Below the pieces are notes generated by a model. That model saw nothing but the letters and a program-made list of their open reading frames with translations, was not told the DNA's origin and did not search any database. 23,418 nt of DNA from a virus. This document shows positions 15,924 to 22,851 of the stretch, piece by piece; position 1 is the stretch's first letter, and the number at the start of each line of letters is the position of its first letter. The DNA lies in IMG/VR virus record IMGVR_UViG_3300013102_000778, positions 1-23,418 of that record. One strand, given 5' to 3'. Made by a program: the position numbers and the translations under genes.

Positions 15924-16580
15924 ATGACCAGCCCTGCCCGACGTCATTTGTTGCGGCAGTCAGCTATCGAAGCCGCGCAGCAGGATACCAGCCTGCTGCG
16001 TCATGCCACCGGCTATGAACTGCTGCTGCAAAAGCTTAATGCTGACCAGAAAGCCCTGAAGAAAGCCTATTCCGCTGAGAAAAAGGCAGAACTCAAACGC
16101 AAGATGCTGCCCGAATATGCGCCGTGGGTGGCGGGCGTTCTCGCTGAGGGTAAAGGCGCTCAGGACGCCATCCTGATGACCATCATGATCTGGCGTATTG
16201 ATGCCGGTGACTACGCCGGTGCGCTGGAAATCGCCCGCTACGCGCTGCATTACAAGCTGGCAATGCCGTTCGGCAAACGCCCTGCCGGTTATGCACTGGC
16301 GGAGGAAATTGCCGATATGAGCACCCGCGCTCATGCTGCCGGTGAGCCGGTCAGTCTCGATGTACTCATGACCACGATGGAACTGACGGAAAGTCAGGAC
16401 ATGCCGGATCAGGTACGCGCCAAGCTGCACAAAATCACCGGCTACCTGTATCGCGATGCGGAGAAACTGCCGCTCGCCCTGCAACACCTGAAACGCGCCT
16501 TCCAGCTGAACAGCAACTGCGGCGTTAAAAAGGATATTGAGCGGTTGGAATCAGCCATCAAAAAGGCTGCCAGCAGCTAA
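15924..16580 (+). CDS. M: Terminase small subunit gpM
   Basis: A 218-residue terminase small subunit (P2 M is 247), the DNA-recognition partner of gpP at cos. It is nearly all helical. LNADQKALKKAYSAEKKAELKRKMLPEYAPWVAGVL followed by a hydrophobic MTIMIWRIDAGDY block is typical of the family. It starts three bases after the N stop, with an AGGAG overlapping the end of N. Confidence 0.94.
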   Translation: MTSPARRHLLRQSAIEAAQQDTSLLRHATGYELLLQKLNADQKALKKAYSAEKKAELKRKMLPEYAPWVAGVLAEGKGAQDAILMTIMIWRIDAGDYAGALEIARYALHYKLAMPFGKRPAGYALAEEIADMSTRAHAAGEPVSLDVLMTTMELTESQDMPDQVRAKLHKITGYLYRDAEKLPLALQHLKRAFQLNSNCGVKKDIERLESAIKKAASS

Positions 16581-16675
16581 ACAGAACGCGCCCCGCGCCG
16601 GACGGCACGCTAGCCGCGACAGGTCTGTGACCTCGTTCAACGCTGGCGTCCACCGCCCCCCATTCAGAGGTCATT

Positions 16676-17146
16676 ATGTCTCTTGTTGTACCTGCACCGA
16701 AACCGGACGCCGCGACGGAACCCGCGATTAAAAACACCCACTTTTGGCCTGATGTGGATCCGGTTGAGCTGCGCGACACCCTGCGGCTGGAGGGCAGCGT
16801 CACAGCAAAACGCCTGCGCGCCGCCGCAAAGTTTGCCATGACCGAAGTGAATGCCGAGCTGTTCAGCTTTCGTGATGCGCAGATTTCGCAGGGCTTTAAA
16901 CGCCTGGCTGATGTCCCGGCTGATCAGATTGATGACGAAAGTATCAAAGTCTGCGCCTACCTGCGGGCGGTTTCATCCATCACAGCTGCCATTCTGGCGG
17001 AACGATATCCGAACAGTGATACCACCGATGCTGGCAGTAAAAAGGCGGAGATTGTCGAAAGTACGGTTGATGAACTGTGGCGTGCTGGCCGCAATGCGAT
17101 CAGCGATGTCGCTGGCGTGTCGCACTGTGTGATCGGGCTGCTCTGA
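16676..17146 (+). CDS. L: Head completion protein gpL
   Basis: A 156-residue head completion/stabilisation protein (P2 L is 169) that plugs the filled head before tail joining. LRLEGSVTAKRLRAAAKFAMTEVNAEL and YLRAVSSITAAILAERYP are family features. GAGGT precedes the ATG at 16676. A 95-base gap from M holds no convincing gene. Its stop overlaps the X start (TGATG). Confidence 0.92.
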   Translation: MSLVVPAPKPDAATEPAIKNTHFWPDVDPVELRDTLRLEGSVTAKRLRAAAKFAMTEVNAELFSFRDAQISQGFKRLADVPADQIDDESIKVCAYLRAVSSITAAILAERYPNSDTTDAGSKKAEIVESTVDELWRAGRNAISDVAGVSHCVIGLL

Positions 17147-17349
17147 TGAAAGTCTATGCCGAACAGGGCGACACCGTGGATTCGCTCTGCTGGCGTTACT
17201 ACGGGCGCACCGAATCGGTGATGGAACAGGTTTACGCGGCTAACGCTGGCTTAGCCGCTCGCGGGGCAATTTTGCCCCATGGCTACGCGGTGGAGCTGCC
17301 GGATATTACTCAGGCCGCAGTCAGCGAAACCGTCTCACTTTGGGACTGA
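17146..17349 (+). CDS. X: Tail protein gpX, LysM-like
   Basis: A 67-residue protein, the same length as P2 X. It is a small LysM-like domain: MKVYAEQGDTVDSLCWRYYGRT followed by VYAANAGLAARGAILPHGYAVELP. Proteins of this type sit in the tail and may bind other tail parts or peptidoglycan. The ATG at 17146 overlaps the L stop, and the stop overlaps the holin ATG, which implies tight translational coupling. Confidence 0.93.
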   Translation: MKVYAEQGDTVDSLCWRYYGRTESVMEQVYAANAGLAARGAILPHGYAVELPDITQAAVSETVSLWD

Positions 17350-17564
17350 TGACCATGGAGCGCATCACCTCGTTTATCTGTTATTGCGTCGCGGCCTTTC
17401 TTGCCTGGCTCGGCGCAATGTCACCGCAGGATATCGCCTTTCTGGTGGGTGCCGCCGTCGGCGTCGCGACCTTCCTGGTGAACTGGTACTACCGGCGCAA
17501 AACTTACCGCCTGCTGAAAGCTATGGGCGTCAGAGGAGACATAAATGCAGCCATCAATCGTTAG
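17349..17564 (+). CDS. Class II holin, HP1 type
   Basis: A 71-residue protein with two membrane segments (about residues 5-22 and 27-46) and a basic tail, YYRRKTYRLLKAMG. The phrase SPQDIAFLVGAAVGVATFLVNWYYRRK resembles HP1-family class II holins more than P2 Y (93 residues, three helices), so the holin is an exchanged version in the P2 lysis slot. It would form the membrane lesion and depolarisation that release or activate the SAR endolysin. The start is the ATG at 17349; a second ATG at 17355 could give a dual-start pair as in some holin/antiholin genes. Confidence 0.85.
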   Translation: MTMERITSFICYCVAAFLAWLGAMSPQDIAFLVGAAVGVATFLVNWYYRRKTYRLLKAMGVRGDINAAINR

Positions 17565-18054
17565 ACGCTGCGCCGTCGCCGCAGTACTTGCGATTGCCGC
17601 GCTGCTGCCGCAAACGCAGACCCTGAAAACTTCCGCCGCCGGTCTGGCACTGATTGCCGATGCCGAAGGCTGCCGCCTGTCCGCCTATCAGTGCAGCGCG
17701 GGCGTCTGGACAAACGGCATCGGGCACACCGCAGGCGTGAAGCCGCAAACGCAAATCAGCGAACGTCAGGCCGCCGTTAACCTGGTGGAAGACGTGATGC
17801 GTGTGGAGAAAGGCATTGCGCGCTGTATGCCGGTTGCCATGCCGCAGCCGGTGTATGACGCCGTGGTGTCGTTCGCGTTCAACGTCGGCATGACGGCGGC
17901 CTGCAAATCAACGTTAGGGTTTTTCATCAACAAAGGGCGATGGCGTGACGCCTGCGAGCAGTTGCCGCGCTGGGTGTTTGTGAAGGGCGAGCGCGTCATC
18001 GGCCTGGAGCGCCGCCGCGCGAATGAGCTGGCCTACTGCCTGCGGGGTGTCTGA
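17545..18054 (+). CDS. K: SAR endolysin, GH24 lysozyme
   Basis: A 169-residue lysozyme that cuts the glycan strands of peptidoglycan. The N-terminus is a weakly hydrophobic, Ala/Leu-rich segment (residues 9-22), a signal-anchor-release helix that exports it in inactive form. The catalytic triad follows the E-8-D/C-5-T pattern: E41, C50 and T56, with GIGHT after it. Cysteine replaces the usual aspartate, as in one known subgroup of these enzymes. The ATG overlaps the end of the holin by 20 bases. The extra cysteines (C43, C50 and others) may take part in disulfide control of activity, which is inference. Confidence 0.94.
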   Translation: MQPSIVRRCAVAAVLAIAALLPQTQTLKTSAAGLALIADAEGCRLSAYQCSAGVWTNGIGHTAGVKPQTQISERQAAVNLVEDVMRVEKGIARCMPVAMPQPVYDAVVSFAFNVGMTAACKSTLGFFINKGRWRDACEQLPRWVFVKGERVIGLERRRANELAYCLRGV

Positions 18055-18479
18055 TGCGCATTTTAATTTTGGTACTGCTGGCAGCCTGCGCGCTGGCGGG
18101 GCTGCAAACCTGCCGTATCGCTGGCCTGACTGAAAATGCCAACCAGGCGCAGCGCATCATCGGCACGCTGTCCGCCGATATTGAAAGCCGAGACAACGTT
18201 ATTCATCGCCTGAATGATGATGCACTGAGGCGCGAACGCCAGGAGCAAAGCCTGCGCACCCAGCTCGCACGGGCAGGTCAGGAGGCGCGGGATCGTGAAG
18301 TTCATATTCAAAGGTTACTCAATGAAAATCAGGAAATGCGCGATTGGTATGCAGCTATTCTGCCTGATGGTATTAGCCGGATGCACGCACGTCCCGCCTT
18401 CGCCAGCGCCGCAGATTATTTACGTTGGCTGTCCGGCGGTAACGAGCTGCCCGATACCGGCAAGCTCACCGGTCACTAA
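18054..18479 (+). CDS. lysB: LysB, Rz-type inner-membrane spanin
   Basis: A 141-residue protein, the same length as P2 LysB. It has an N-terminal membrane segment (about residues 2-18) and then a long periplasmic coiled coil (about 25-90, rich in R, E, Q and L heptads). It is the i-spanin that pairs with the nested lipoprotein LysC to fuse inner and outer membranes at the end of lysis. The ATG overlaps the endolysin stop. Confidence 0.92.
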   Translation: MRILILVLLAACALAGLQTCRIAGLTENANQAQRIIGTLSADIESRDNVIHRLNDDALRRERQEQSLRTQLARAGQEARDREVHIQRLLNENQEMRDWYAAILPDGISRMHARPAFASAADYLRWLSGGNELPDTGKLTGH

Positions 18480-18612
18480 CGGCGATTTAAGCAGTGATGT
18501 CAGAAACCTGGAGGCCGCGCTGACCGCCTGCGGCCTCCAGGTGGAAGCGGTCAAACAATGCCAGGAGGAACACCGTGTTAAAGCCAGCCCAACTGAGAAA
18601 AGCGTTAACTGA
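18322..18612 (+). CDS. lysC: LysC, Rz1-type outer-membrane lipoprotein spanin
   Basis: A 96-residue lipoprotein that starts inside lysB in another frame, as in P2. The lipobox is L18-A19-G20-C21, giving a mature lipoprotein of 76 residues. The mature N-terminus is proline-rich (THVPPSPAP), typical of o-spanins. I use the ATG at 18322, not a start further upstream, because it gives a proper signal peptide. Its end overlaps the start of R. Confidence 0.9.
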   Translation: MKIRKCAIGMQLFCLMVLAGCTHVPPSPAPQIIYVGCPAVTSCPIPASSPVTNGDLSSDVRNLEAALTACGLQVEAVKQCQEEHRVKASPTEKSVN

Positions 18613-19042
18613 TGCCGTGCCGGTGCTGCAAACCAGCCCCGACACCCTGCGGATGTTTGTGGATAATGGTCGCATCGTTTCCACGTTAGCCAGTTCGCTG
18701 TCGTTTGAATACCAGTATCAGACCGAGCTGCTGATCACCAACTTTGCCCAGGACTGCGATCTGATCATTGTGCCCATTATGGCCTAGTTGCGTGAGAACC
18801 AGCCGGACATCATGGCGACACCGGAAAAACAGCAAACTGGCTTTAAATTCAAGGCCGATATGCTGGATGATGGTTCTTACGATATCGCGATTGACGTGCA
18901 GCTCACCGAGCGAGTGGTCGTCAAACAGATTGATGCCGGTCTGTACGTGGAGCATTTTCCGGAACCGCCCCTGCCGGAGCCGGTGGAAAGGCCGCGTGAA
19001 CTGTACCTGCACGGCGAGTTAGTGAGCCAGTGGAATGAGTGA
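18575..19042 (+). pseudogene. R: Tail completion gene R interrupted by an amber codon
   Basis: From the GTG at 18575 (AGGAGGAA upstream) to the stop at 19042 the frame is 156 codons, which equals the 155-residue P2 R protein. At 18785-18787 it is broken by TAG at codon 71. Before it the protein reads SLSFEYQYQTELLITNF and IIVPIMA. After it, in the same frame, it reads LRENQPDIM and continues to the end of an R-like protein. P2 R has a Trp at this place (LLAWVR), so a single TGG to TAG change explains it. Without suppression only 70 residues are made and tail completion should fail. A sequencing error is the main alternative. The S start overlaps the R end as usual. Confidence 0.88.
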
Positions 19043-19493
19043 GCTGTCAGCGTTTGATACCCGCCTGGCGGGGCTGATTGAGGCACTGTCTCCGCAGAGC
19101 CGTAAGGCCATGGCCGCCACCATAGCAAAGCGTCTGCGCAAACATCAGCAACAGCGTATTAAACAGCAGGTAACACCGGAGGGGCGGCCGTTCGCCCCGC
19201 GACGTCCGCAGCCGTTGCGGGCAAAGAAAGGCCGTATTAAGCGGGAGATGTTTGCCCGATTGCGAACTGCTAAATATATGAAAGCCAAAGGCACCGCTGA
19301 CGACGCGGTGGTGGAATTCACCGGACAGGTGCAACGGATGGCAAAAGTGCATCAGTACGGGCTGCGGGATCGCCCGTCTGTACGTGCAAAAGAAATGCAG
19401 TATCCGGCGCGCCCGTTGTTAGGACTGGACGGGGAAGATATGAAAATTGTGGAAGATGAATTGCTAAAACTTATTAGCCCACGCTTGAACTGA
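19035..19493 (+). CDS. S: Tail completion protein gpS
   Basis: A 152-residue protein (P2 S is 150) needed with R to complete the tail before head joining. It is very basic in the middle (AKKGRIKREMFARLRTAKYMKA) and contains FTGQVQRMAKVHQYGLRDRPS, a conserved S segment. The ATG overlaps the end of R. A diverged copy of its last third is fused to the start of V at 20273-20560. Confidence 0.93.
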   Translation: MSELSAFDTRLAGLIEALSPQSRKAMAATIAKRLRKHQQQRIKQQVTPEGRPFAPRRPQPLRAKKGRIKREMFARLRTAKYMKAKGTADDAVVEFTGQVQRMAKVHQYGLRDRPSVRAKEMQYPARPLLGLDGEDMKIVEDELLKLISPRLN

Positions 19494-19631
19494 AACAACT
19501 GCGGCACAGAGCCAAACCTAATCTTACGGGTAACTCAGTGCCACAAGCGGACATCTCGGACGCTACACGTTAGGTTAGAGATCTAAAAGTGCATAGTCCG
19601 CTTGGGTGGGATACTTACATAAAGAAGATTA
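19494..19631. other. Intergenic stretch with interleaved inverted repeats
   Basis: No gene is seen. Two perfect complementary pairs interleave: AACCTAA (19515-19521) with TTAGGTT (19570-19576), and CAAGCGGAC (19544-19552) with GTCCGCTTG (19596-19604). A third pair, GGCAC/GTGCC, is at 19503-19507 and 19538-19542. The order of the two long pairs is that of a pseudoknot. This may be a structured RNA or the worn end of an inserted element. Confidence 0.4.
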
Positions 19632-19925
19632 TTATATAGGTGTCCCATAATTATGTAACGGCTGAGAAGATGCTAGATAAAGCGCGGTTCCTTCAACATT
19701 GGTAAAAATGAACCCATGACCATCTTTATGCTTAAAGACTGAAGGGTCATGGTTAAAAGGTAGTATGGCGTTTATTCCTTGACCATTTGGGAGGTTACGT
19801 ATCCTCGCTCTGGCTTCTTCCCATTGCAGCATGACAGTCTTGTCAGACTCATAATCGCTCAACGGTGATGTCTCCAATACAGCAATAGCACCGTAATCTT
19901 TATTTGCAACTTTATATATCAGCAT
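19632..19925 (-). CDS. Small accessory protein of unknown function
   Basis: A 97-residue soluble protein, leftward, in the first insertion between S and V. The start ATG at 19925 is preceded by a G-rich sequence (ATGGGG) that may be the ribosome binding site. It has no membrane segment. GQGINAILPFNHDPSVFKHKDGHGFIFTNVEGTALYL suggests a compact beta-rich fold. I do not recognise a family. Opposite orientation to the late operon and lower GC are typical of cargo genes with their own promoter. Confidence 0.6.
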   Translation of the reverse strand: MLIYKVANKDYGAIAVLETSPLSDYESDKTVMLQWEEARARIRNLPNGQGINAILPFNHDPSVFKHKDGHGFIFTNVEGTALYLASSQPLHNYGTPI

Positions 19926-20272
19926 TTATTACCCCATTGCGAGATGATGCCACGAAACTAATCGGAGTATAGCGACACTTTTCGTTCATGCCAGCAAGGC
20001 TGGACTTTATTAGATGTAGGTCAACATTACGTGAACAGGGTTACAGGCCTAATGCTGCCTCGACAGCAATAATTGTCACCTTACTGGTTGATAAATTGGC
20101 TCTAAAGTCTGCTCGTCGCTCAAACCAGACTGTCAGATTTGATGATGTTCTCCCTACAGAATGTGTCAGATTAAGTTTGAGCTAATACTCGTCAGTGATC
20201 CCCACGTTGTGCCACCAACCATCAGCCCGCCTCAAATTGTATGCCGCCTGACAGGGCTGAATTCTCTTATGC
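19926..20272. other. Junction region with a degraded copy of the V upstream region
   Basis: I see no convincing gene; a 65-codon rightward frame at 19988 has no good ribosome binding site. The last 70 or so bases (about 20205-20272) align with the sequence before the real V gene, sharing TTGTxCCA, CA..CCCG, AATTGT and TCTT blocks. The Ogr-type site there has TGT at 20208-20210 but lacks the paired ACA, so the promoter copy is probably dead. Confidence 0.55.
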
Positions 20273-20560
20273 ATGAATACATCCATCCCAATCAACGACA
20301 TCTCTCGCCTGCTACGCAATCTGATCCGTATTCGCACCGTTGCCCAGGTAGACTTGATTGCGGGCATTTGTCGCGTAAACACAGGCGACGCGGTGACGCT
20401 ATTCACCGGCCAGGTTCAGCGCATGGCGAAGGTGCATCAGTACGGGCTGCGGGATCGGCCGTCCGTCCGTGCTAAAGAAATGCAGTATCCGGCGCGCCGG
20501 TTGTTAGGACTGGACGCGGAGGATATGAAACTGTGGAAGATGAATTTCAATGTATTATAG
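20273..20560 (+). pseudogene. Chimeric remnant: start of V fused to end of S
   Basis: The first 38 or so codons match the start of V (MNTSIPINDISRLLRNLIRI and onwards), at about 80 percent DNA identity by eye to 21860-21976. At about 20387 the sequence switches, still in frame, to the last third of S (FTGQVQRMAKVHQYGLRDRP and onwards), about 90 percent identical to 19317-19445. Near 20529 one base is missing compared with S, which shifts the frame and ends the protein early after LWKMNFNVL. Similarity to S stops near 20545. It is best read as a recombination scar between two accessory insertions and not as a working gene. Confidence 0.88.
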
Positions 20561-20608
20561 ACTCAATTAATACGTACGTTAGTTCAATAGTATTTATAAC
20601 AATTCTTA

Positions 20609-21748
20609 TTACTCCAGATGATTTTTAATATTTTTTAACTCGCAATTATATATCTCTTGAGCTTTTTTATATGTTTCACTAATATCTAAAGGGAATTTCT
20701 CATAGATAAATGTTGGACTGTGAGTTGAGATTATATGTGAATAAGTACCCTGAAACTCCTTTGAGCCAGCACTGCGGCTTTTCTTGCAAATTTCATATAA
20801 ACTTATGAGTTTCATCAATACGTCAAACTTATCTCGGTGGCATGACAAACCAAAATTATTATATCGCCGAGCATCATAAGGGCCGGAGAGTAAAGCTATC
20901 TTTGATATAGACTCAAAAATAACAGTCCCCCATGATGCATGGATTTTACTCTTCAACCTTTCATTACCTGAAAATGATAAAATGTCGCTTATCATATTGT
21001 GATACCGAACAAAAGAAACCCACGGAGTCAATGCATTGATGCCCAGGGAATTACCTCCGTATAAAAAGTCCCACTCCTGCGGTTTTTCACTACATTCGAA
21101 GCCCAGTTCATCATTGATAAACTTAATTTGAATTAGATATGTTAAAATATGGTCGTCATTATTACCTATTCCCCAATCAGATTCGAGTTTCATTAATTGC
21201 TCTAAAAACCTAGATTTTATAATATCAAGAAACGATGCTGGGTCTATATTTACCTTCATTTCAAAATGAAAGAAGTCATTTCTGGGAAATATTTTTTTGT
21301 AAAGAGAGTTTCTGTCTGTGAATTTAAAGCCCGCACTTGCCACTTCGATTTTATTTAGTACATCATCAAACATTTCCCGATGAAGTTTAAACATCTCAAA
21401 CTTCATCAAACTTCTCTCAGATTCAAGGTGTAAATCATTTTTATCTTGTATTTCCCCCTGAATCTGGAGCTGTTTTAACCGTTGTTGCTCGCTGTTTTTC
21501 TGTTGTTGTAACAGAAAAATTAATGTTGCTAATGAGGCTATTGCGCCTAGTAGAGTAAACACCCCTGATAAAAGGGAGCCAAAATCAGACCAATGGCCAG
21601 AGTCTTTAGAAAGACTTGCATTCACTCCTTTGGAAAAAAGGCTGAGAACTTCCCCTGTAACTGAATAATCGTATAGAAAAAGAATTATGACGGGTGGCAA
21701 TACACCAAAAATGGTTATTGCGATCCATAGCAACTTGCTTTTAAACAT
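20609..21748 (-). CDS. Two-helix membrane protein, putative abortive infection type
   Basis: A 379-residue protein with two N-terminal membrane helices (about residues 6-26 and 58-80) separated by a loop containing GHWSDFGSLLSGVF. They are followed by a Gln-rich coiled coil (81-115) and a 260-residue cytoplasmic helical domain. This layout resembles the putative phage abortive infection (putAbiC-like) family, in which a membrane-anchored protein arrests the infected cell. It is AT-rich, leftward and inserted 17 bases upstream of the probable late promoter of V, typical of a P2 cargo gene with its own promoter. Abi activity is inference from layout and position. Confidence 0.72.
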   Translation of the reverse strand: MFKSKLLWIAITIFGVLPPVIILFLYDYSVTGEVLSLFSKGVNASLSKDSGHWSDFGSLLSGVFTLLGAIASLATLIFLLQQQKNSEQQRLKQLQIQGEIQDKNDLHLESERSLMKFEMFKLHREMFDDVLNKIEVASAGFKFTDRNSLYKKIFPRNDFFHFEMKVNIDPASFLDIIKSRFLEQLMKLESDWGIGNNDDHILTYLIQIKFINDELGFECSEKPQEWDFLYGGNSLGINALTPWVSFVRYHNMISDILSFSGNERLKSKIHASWGTVIFESISKIALLSGPYDARRYNNFGLSCHRDKFDVLMKLISLYEICKKSRSAGSKEFQGTYSHIISTHSPTFIYEKFPLDISETYKKAQEIYNCELKNIKNHLE

Positions 21749-21793
21749 CCTGATCTCACTCGTTATATTTGTTATTGGTGATTTTATCTCTGT

Positions 21794-21811
21794 TGTACCA
21801 ACGATGCCACA
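21794..21811 (+). promoter_or_regulatory. Ogr/Delta-type activator site before V
   Basis: TGTACCAACGATGCCACA fits TGT-N12-ACA, the binding pattern of the P2 Ogr and P4 Delta activators. It lies 48 bases before the V start. If the activator binds near -55, as in P2, transcription would start almost at the ATG, so the leader must be very short or the spacing differs. Confidence 0.6.
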
Positions 21812-21859
21812 ATCCCGAACAATTGTCGGATTAACTGCACTACCGGCATCCTTTCTTCC

Positions 21860-22501
21860 ATGAATACATCTATCCCAAACAACGACATTCCGCGCCTGCT
21901 GCGCAATCTGATCCGCATTGGCACCGTTGCCGAGGTGGATTTAGAGGCGGCAACTTGTCGCGTGAACACCGGCGGCAACGTCACCGACTGGCTGCACTGG
22001 CTGACTTCCCGCGCAGGGCGCGCCCGTTCCTGGTGGGCACCGTCCATCGGTGAACAGGTTTTGCTGTTCTGCCTGAGTGGCGAACTTGACACCGCCTTTG
22101 TGATGCCCGCCGTTTTTTCTGATGAATTTCCTGCGCCGTCGGCGTCAGCCGATGCCATGCACGTCACTTTCCCTGATGGCGCGGTGATCGAATACGAACC
22201 CAAAACCGGCGCGATGCTGGCAACCGGCATTAAGTCTGCAACGGTGAACGCTGCCGATCAGGTGGCTGTCACCGCCCCACTAATCACCTGCACGGCGAAA
22301 ACGCGTATCACGCTCGACACGCCGGAAGTGGTCTGCACTAACAAACTCACCACCGGCAGTCTGGAGGTGAAACAAGGCGGCACGATGACCGGCAACCTCA
22401 CCCATTCCGGCGGCAGCCTGACGTCAAACGGCATTGTCGTTCATACCCATAAACACGGCGGCGTCCAGACGGGCGGCGGTCAGACGCAGGTGCCTTCATG
22501 A
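21860..22501 (+). CDS. V: Baseplate assembly protein gpV (tail spike)
   Basis: A 213-residue protein (P2 V is 211), the central tail spike that pierces the outer membrane. The N-terminal OB-like part is followed by DWLHWLTSRAGRARSWWAPSIGEQVLLFCLSGELDTAFVMP, very close to P2 V. A beta-helical stem with VVCTNKLTTGSLEVKQGGTMTG follows. The tip motif H-T-H-K-H, in which histidines bind iron in P2, is at about residues 195-199. No strong ribosome binding site precedes the ATG. The stop overlaps the W start. Confidence 0.95.
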   Translation: MNTSIPNNDIPRLLRNLIRIGTVAEVDLEAATCRVNTGGNVTDWLHWLTSRAGRARSWWAPSIGEQVLLFCLSGELDTAFVMPAVFSDEFPAPSASADAMHVTFPDGAVIEYEPKTGAMLATGIKSATVNAADQVAVTAPLITCTAKTRITLDTPEVVCTNKLTTGSLEVKQGGTMTGNLTHSGGSLTSNGIVVHTHKHGGVQTGGGQTQVPS

Positions 22502-22848
22502 CGAATGCCAAATACATCGGTCTGGCTCGCGCCACGGGGCGCAGCGTCGAAGACCTGGCGCACATTCAGCAGTCGGTCAGCGACATTCTGCGCACGCCCG
22601 TCGGTTCCCGCGTCATGCGCCGCGACTATGGTTCACTGCTATCGATGCTGACTGACCGCCCGCAGAATGCGGCGCTGCGCCTGCAAATCATGGCGGCCTG
22701 TTACAGCGCGATCCTGAAATGGGAGCCGCGCGTCAGCCTCACCGGCATCACCTTTGAAACGACGTTCGACGGGAAAGGCGTGGTGGAACTCACCGGCATC
22801 CGCAAAGACACCTCCGCCGCCATCTCCTTAACCCTTCCAGTGAGCTGA
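22498..22848 (+). CDS. W: Baseplate wedge protein gpW
   Basis: A 116-residue protein (P2 W is 115) related to T4 gp25. It carries the family segment SVSDILRTPVGSRVMRRDYGS, with the expected Arg-rich turn, and a downstream VELTGIRKDTSAAISL. It builds the baseplate wedge with J and I. It starts four bases inside the end of V. Confidence 0.95.
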   Translation: MTNAKYIGLARATGRSVEDLAHIQQSVSDILRTPVGSRVMRRDYGSLLSMLTDRPQNAALRLQIMAACYSAILKWEPRVSLTGITFETTFDGKGVVELTGIRKDTSAAISLTLPVS

Positions 22849-22851
22849 ATT

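Noticed and set aside
14925-15947. 340-codon reverse frame opposite capsid gene N
   Set aside because: The length reflects GC-rich codon use of N; its protein shows no known domain, and N is certain.
16537-16731. Possible small gene between M and L
   Set aside because: It overlaps the end of M and the start of L and has no motif or ribosome binding site.
19988-20185. Possible 65-residue gene in the first cargo region
   Set aside because: It has no clear ribosome binding site or recognisable motif, and lies in a junction region with degraded sequence.
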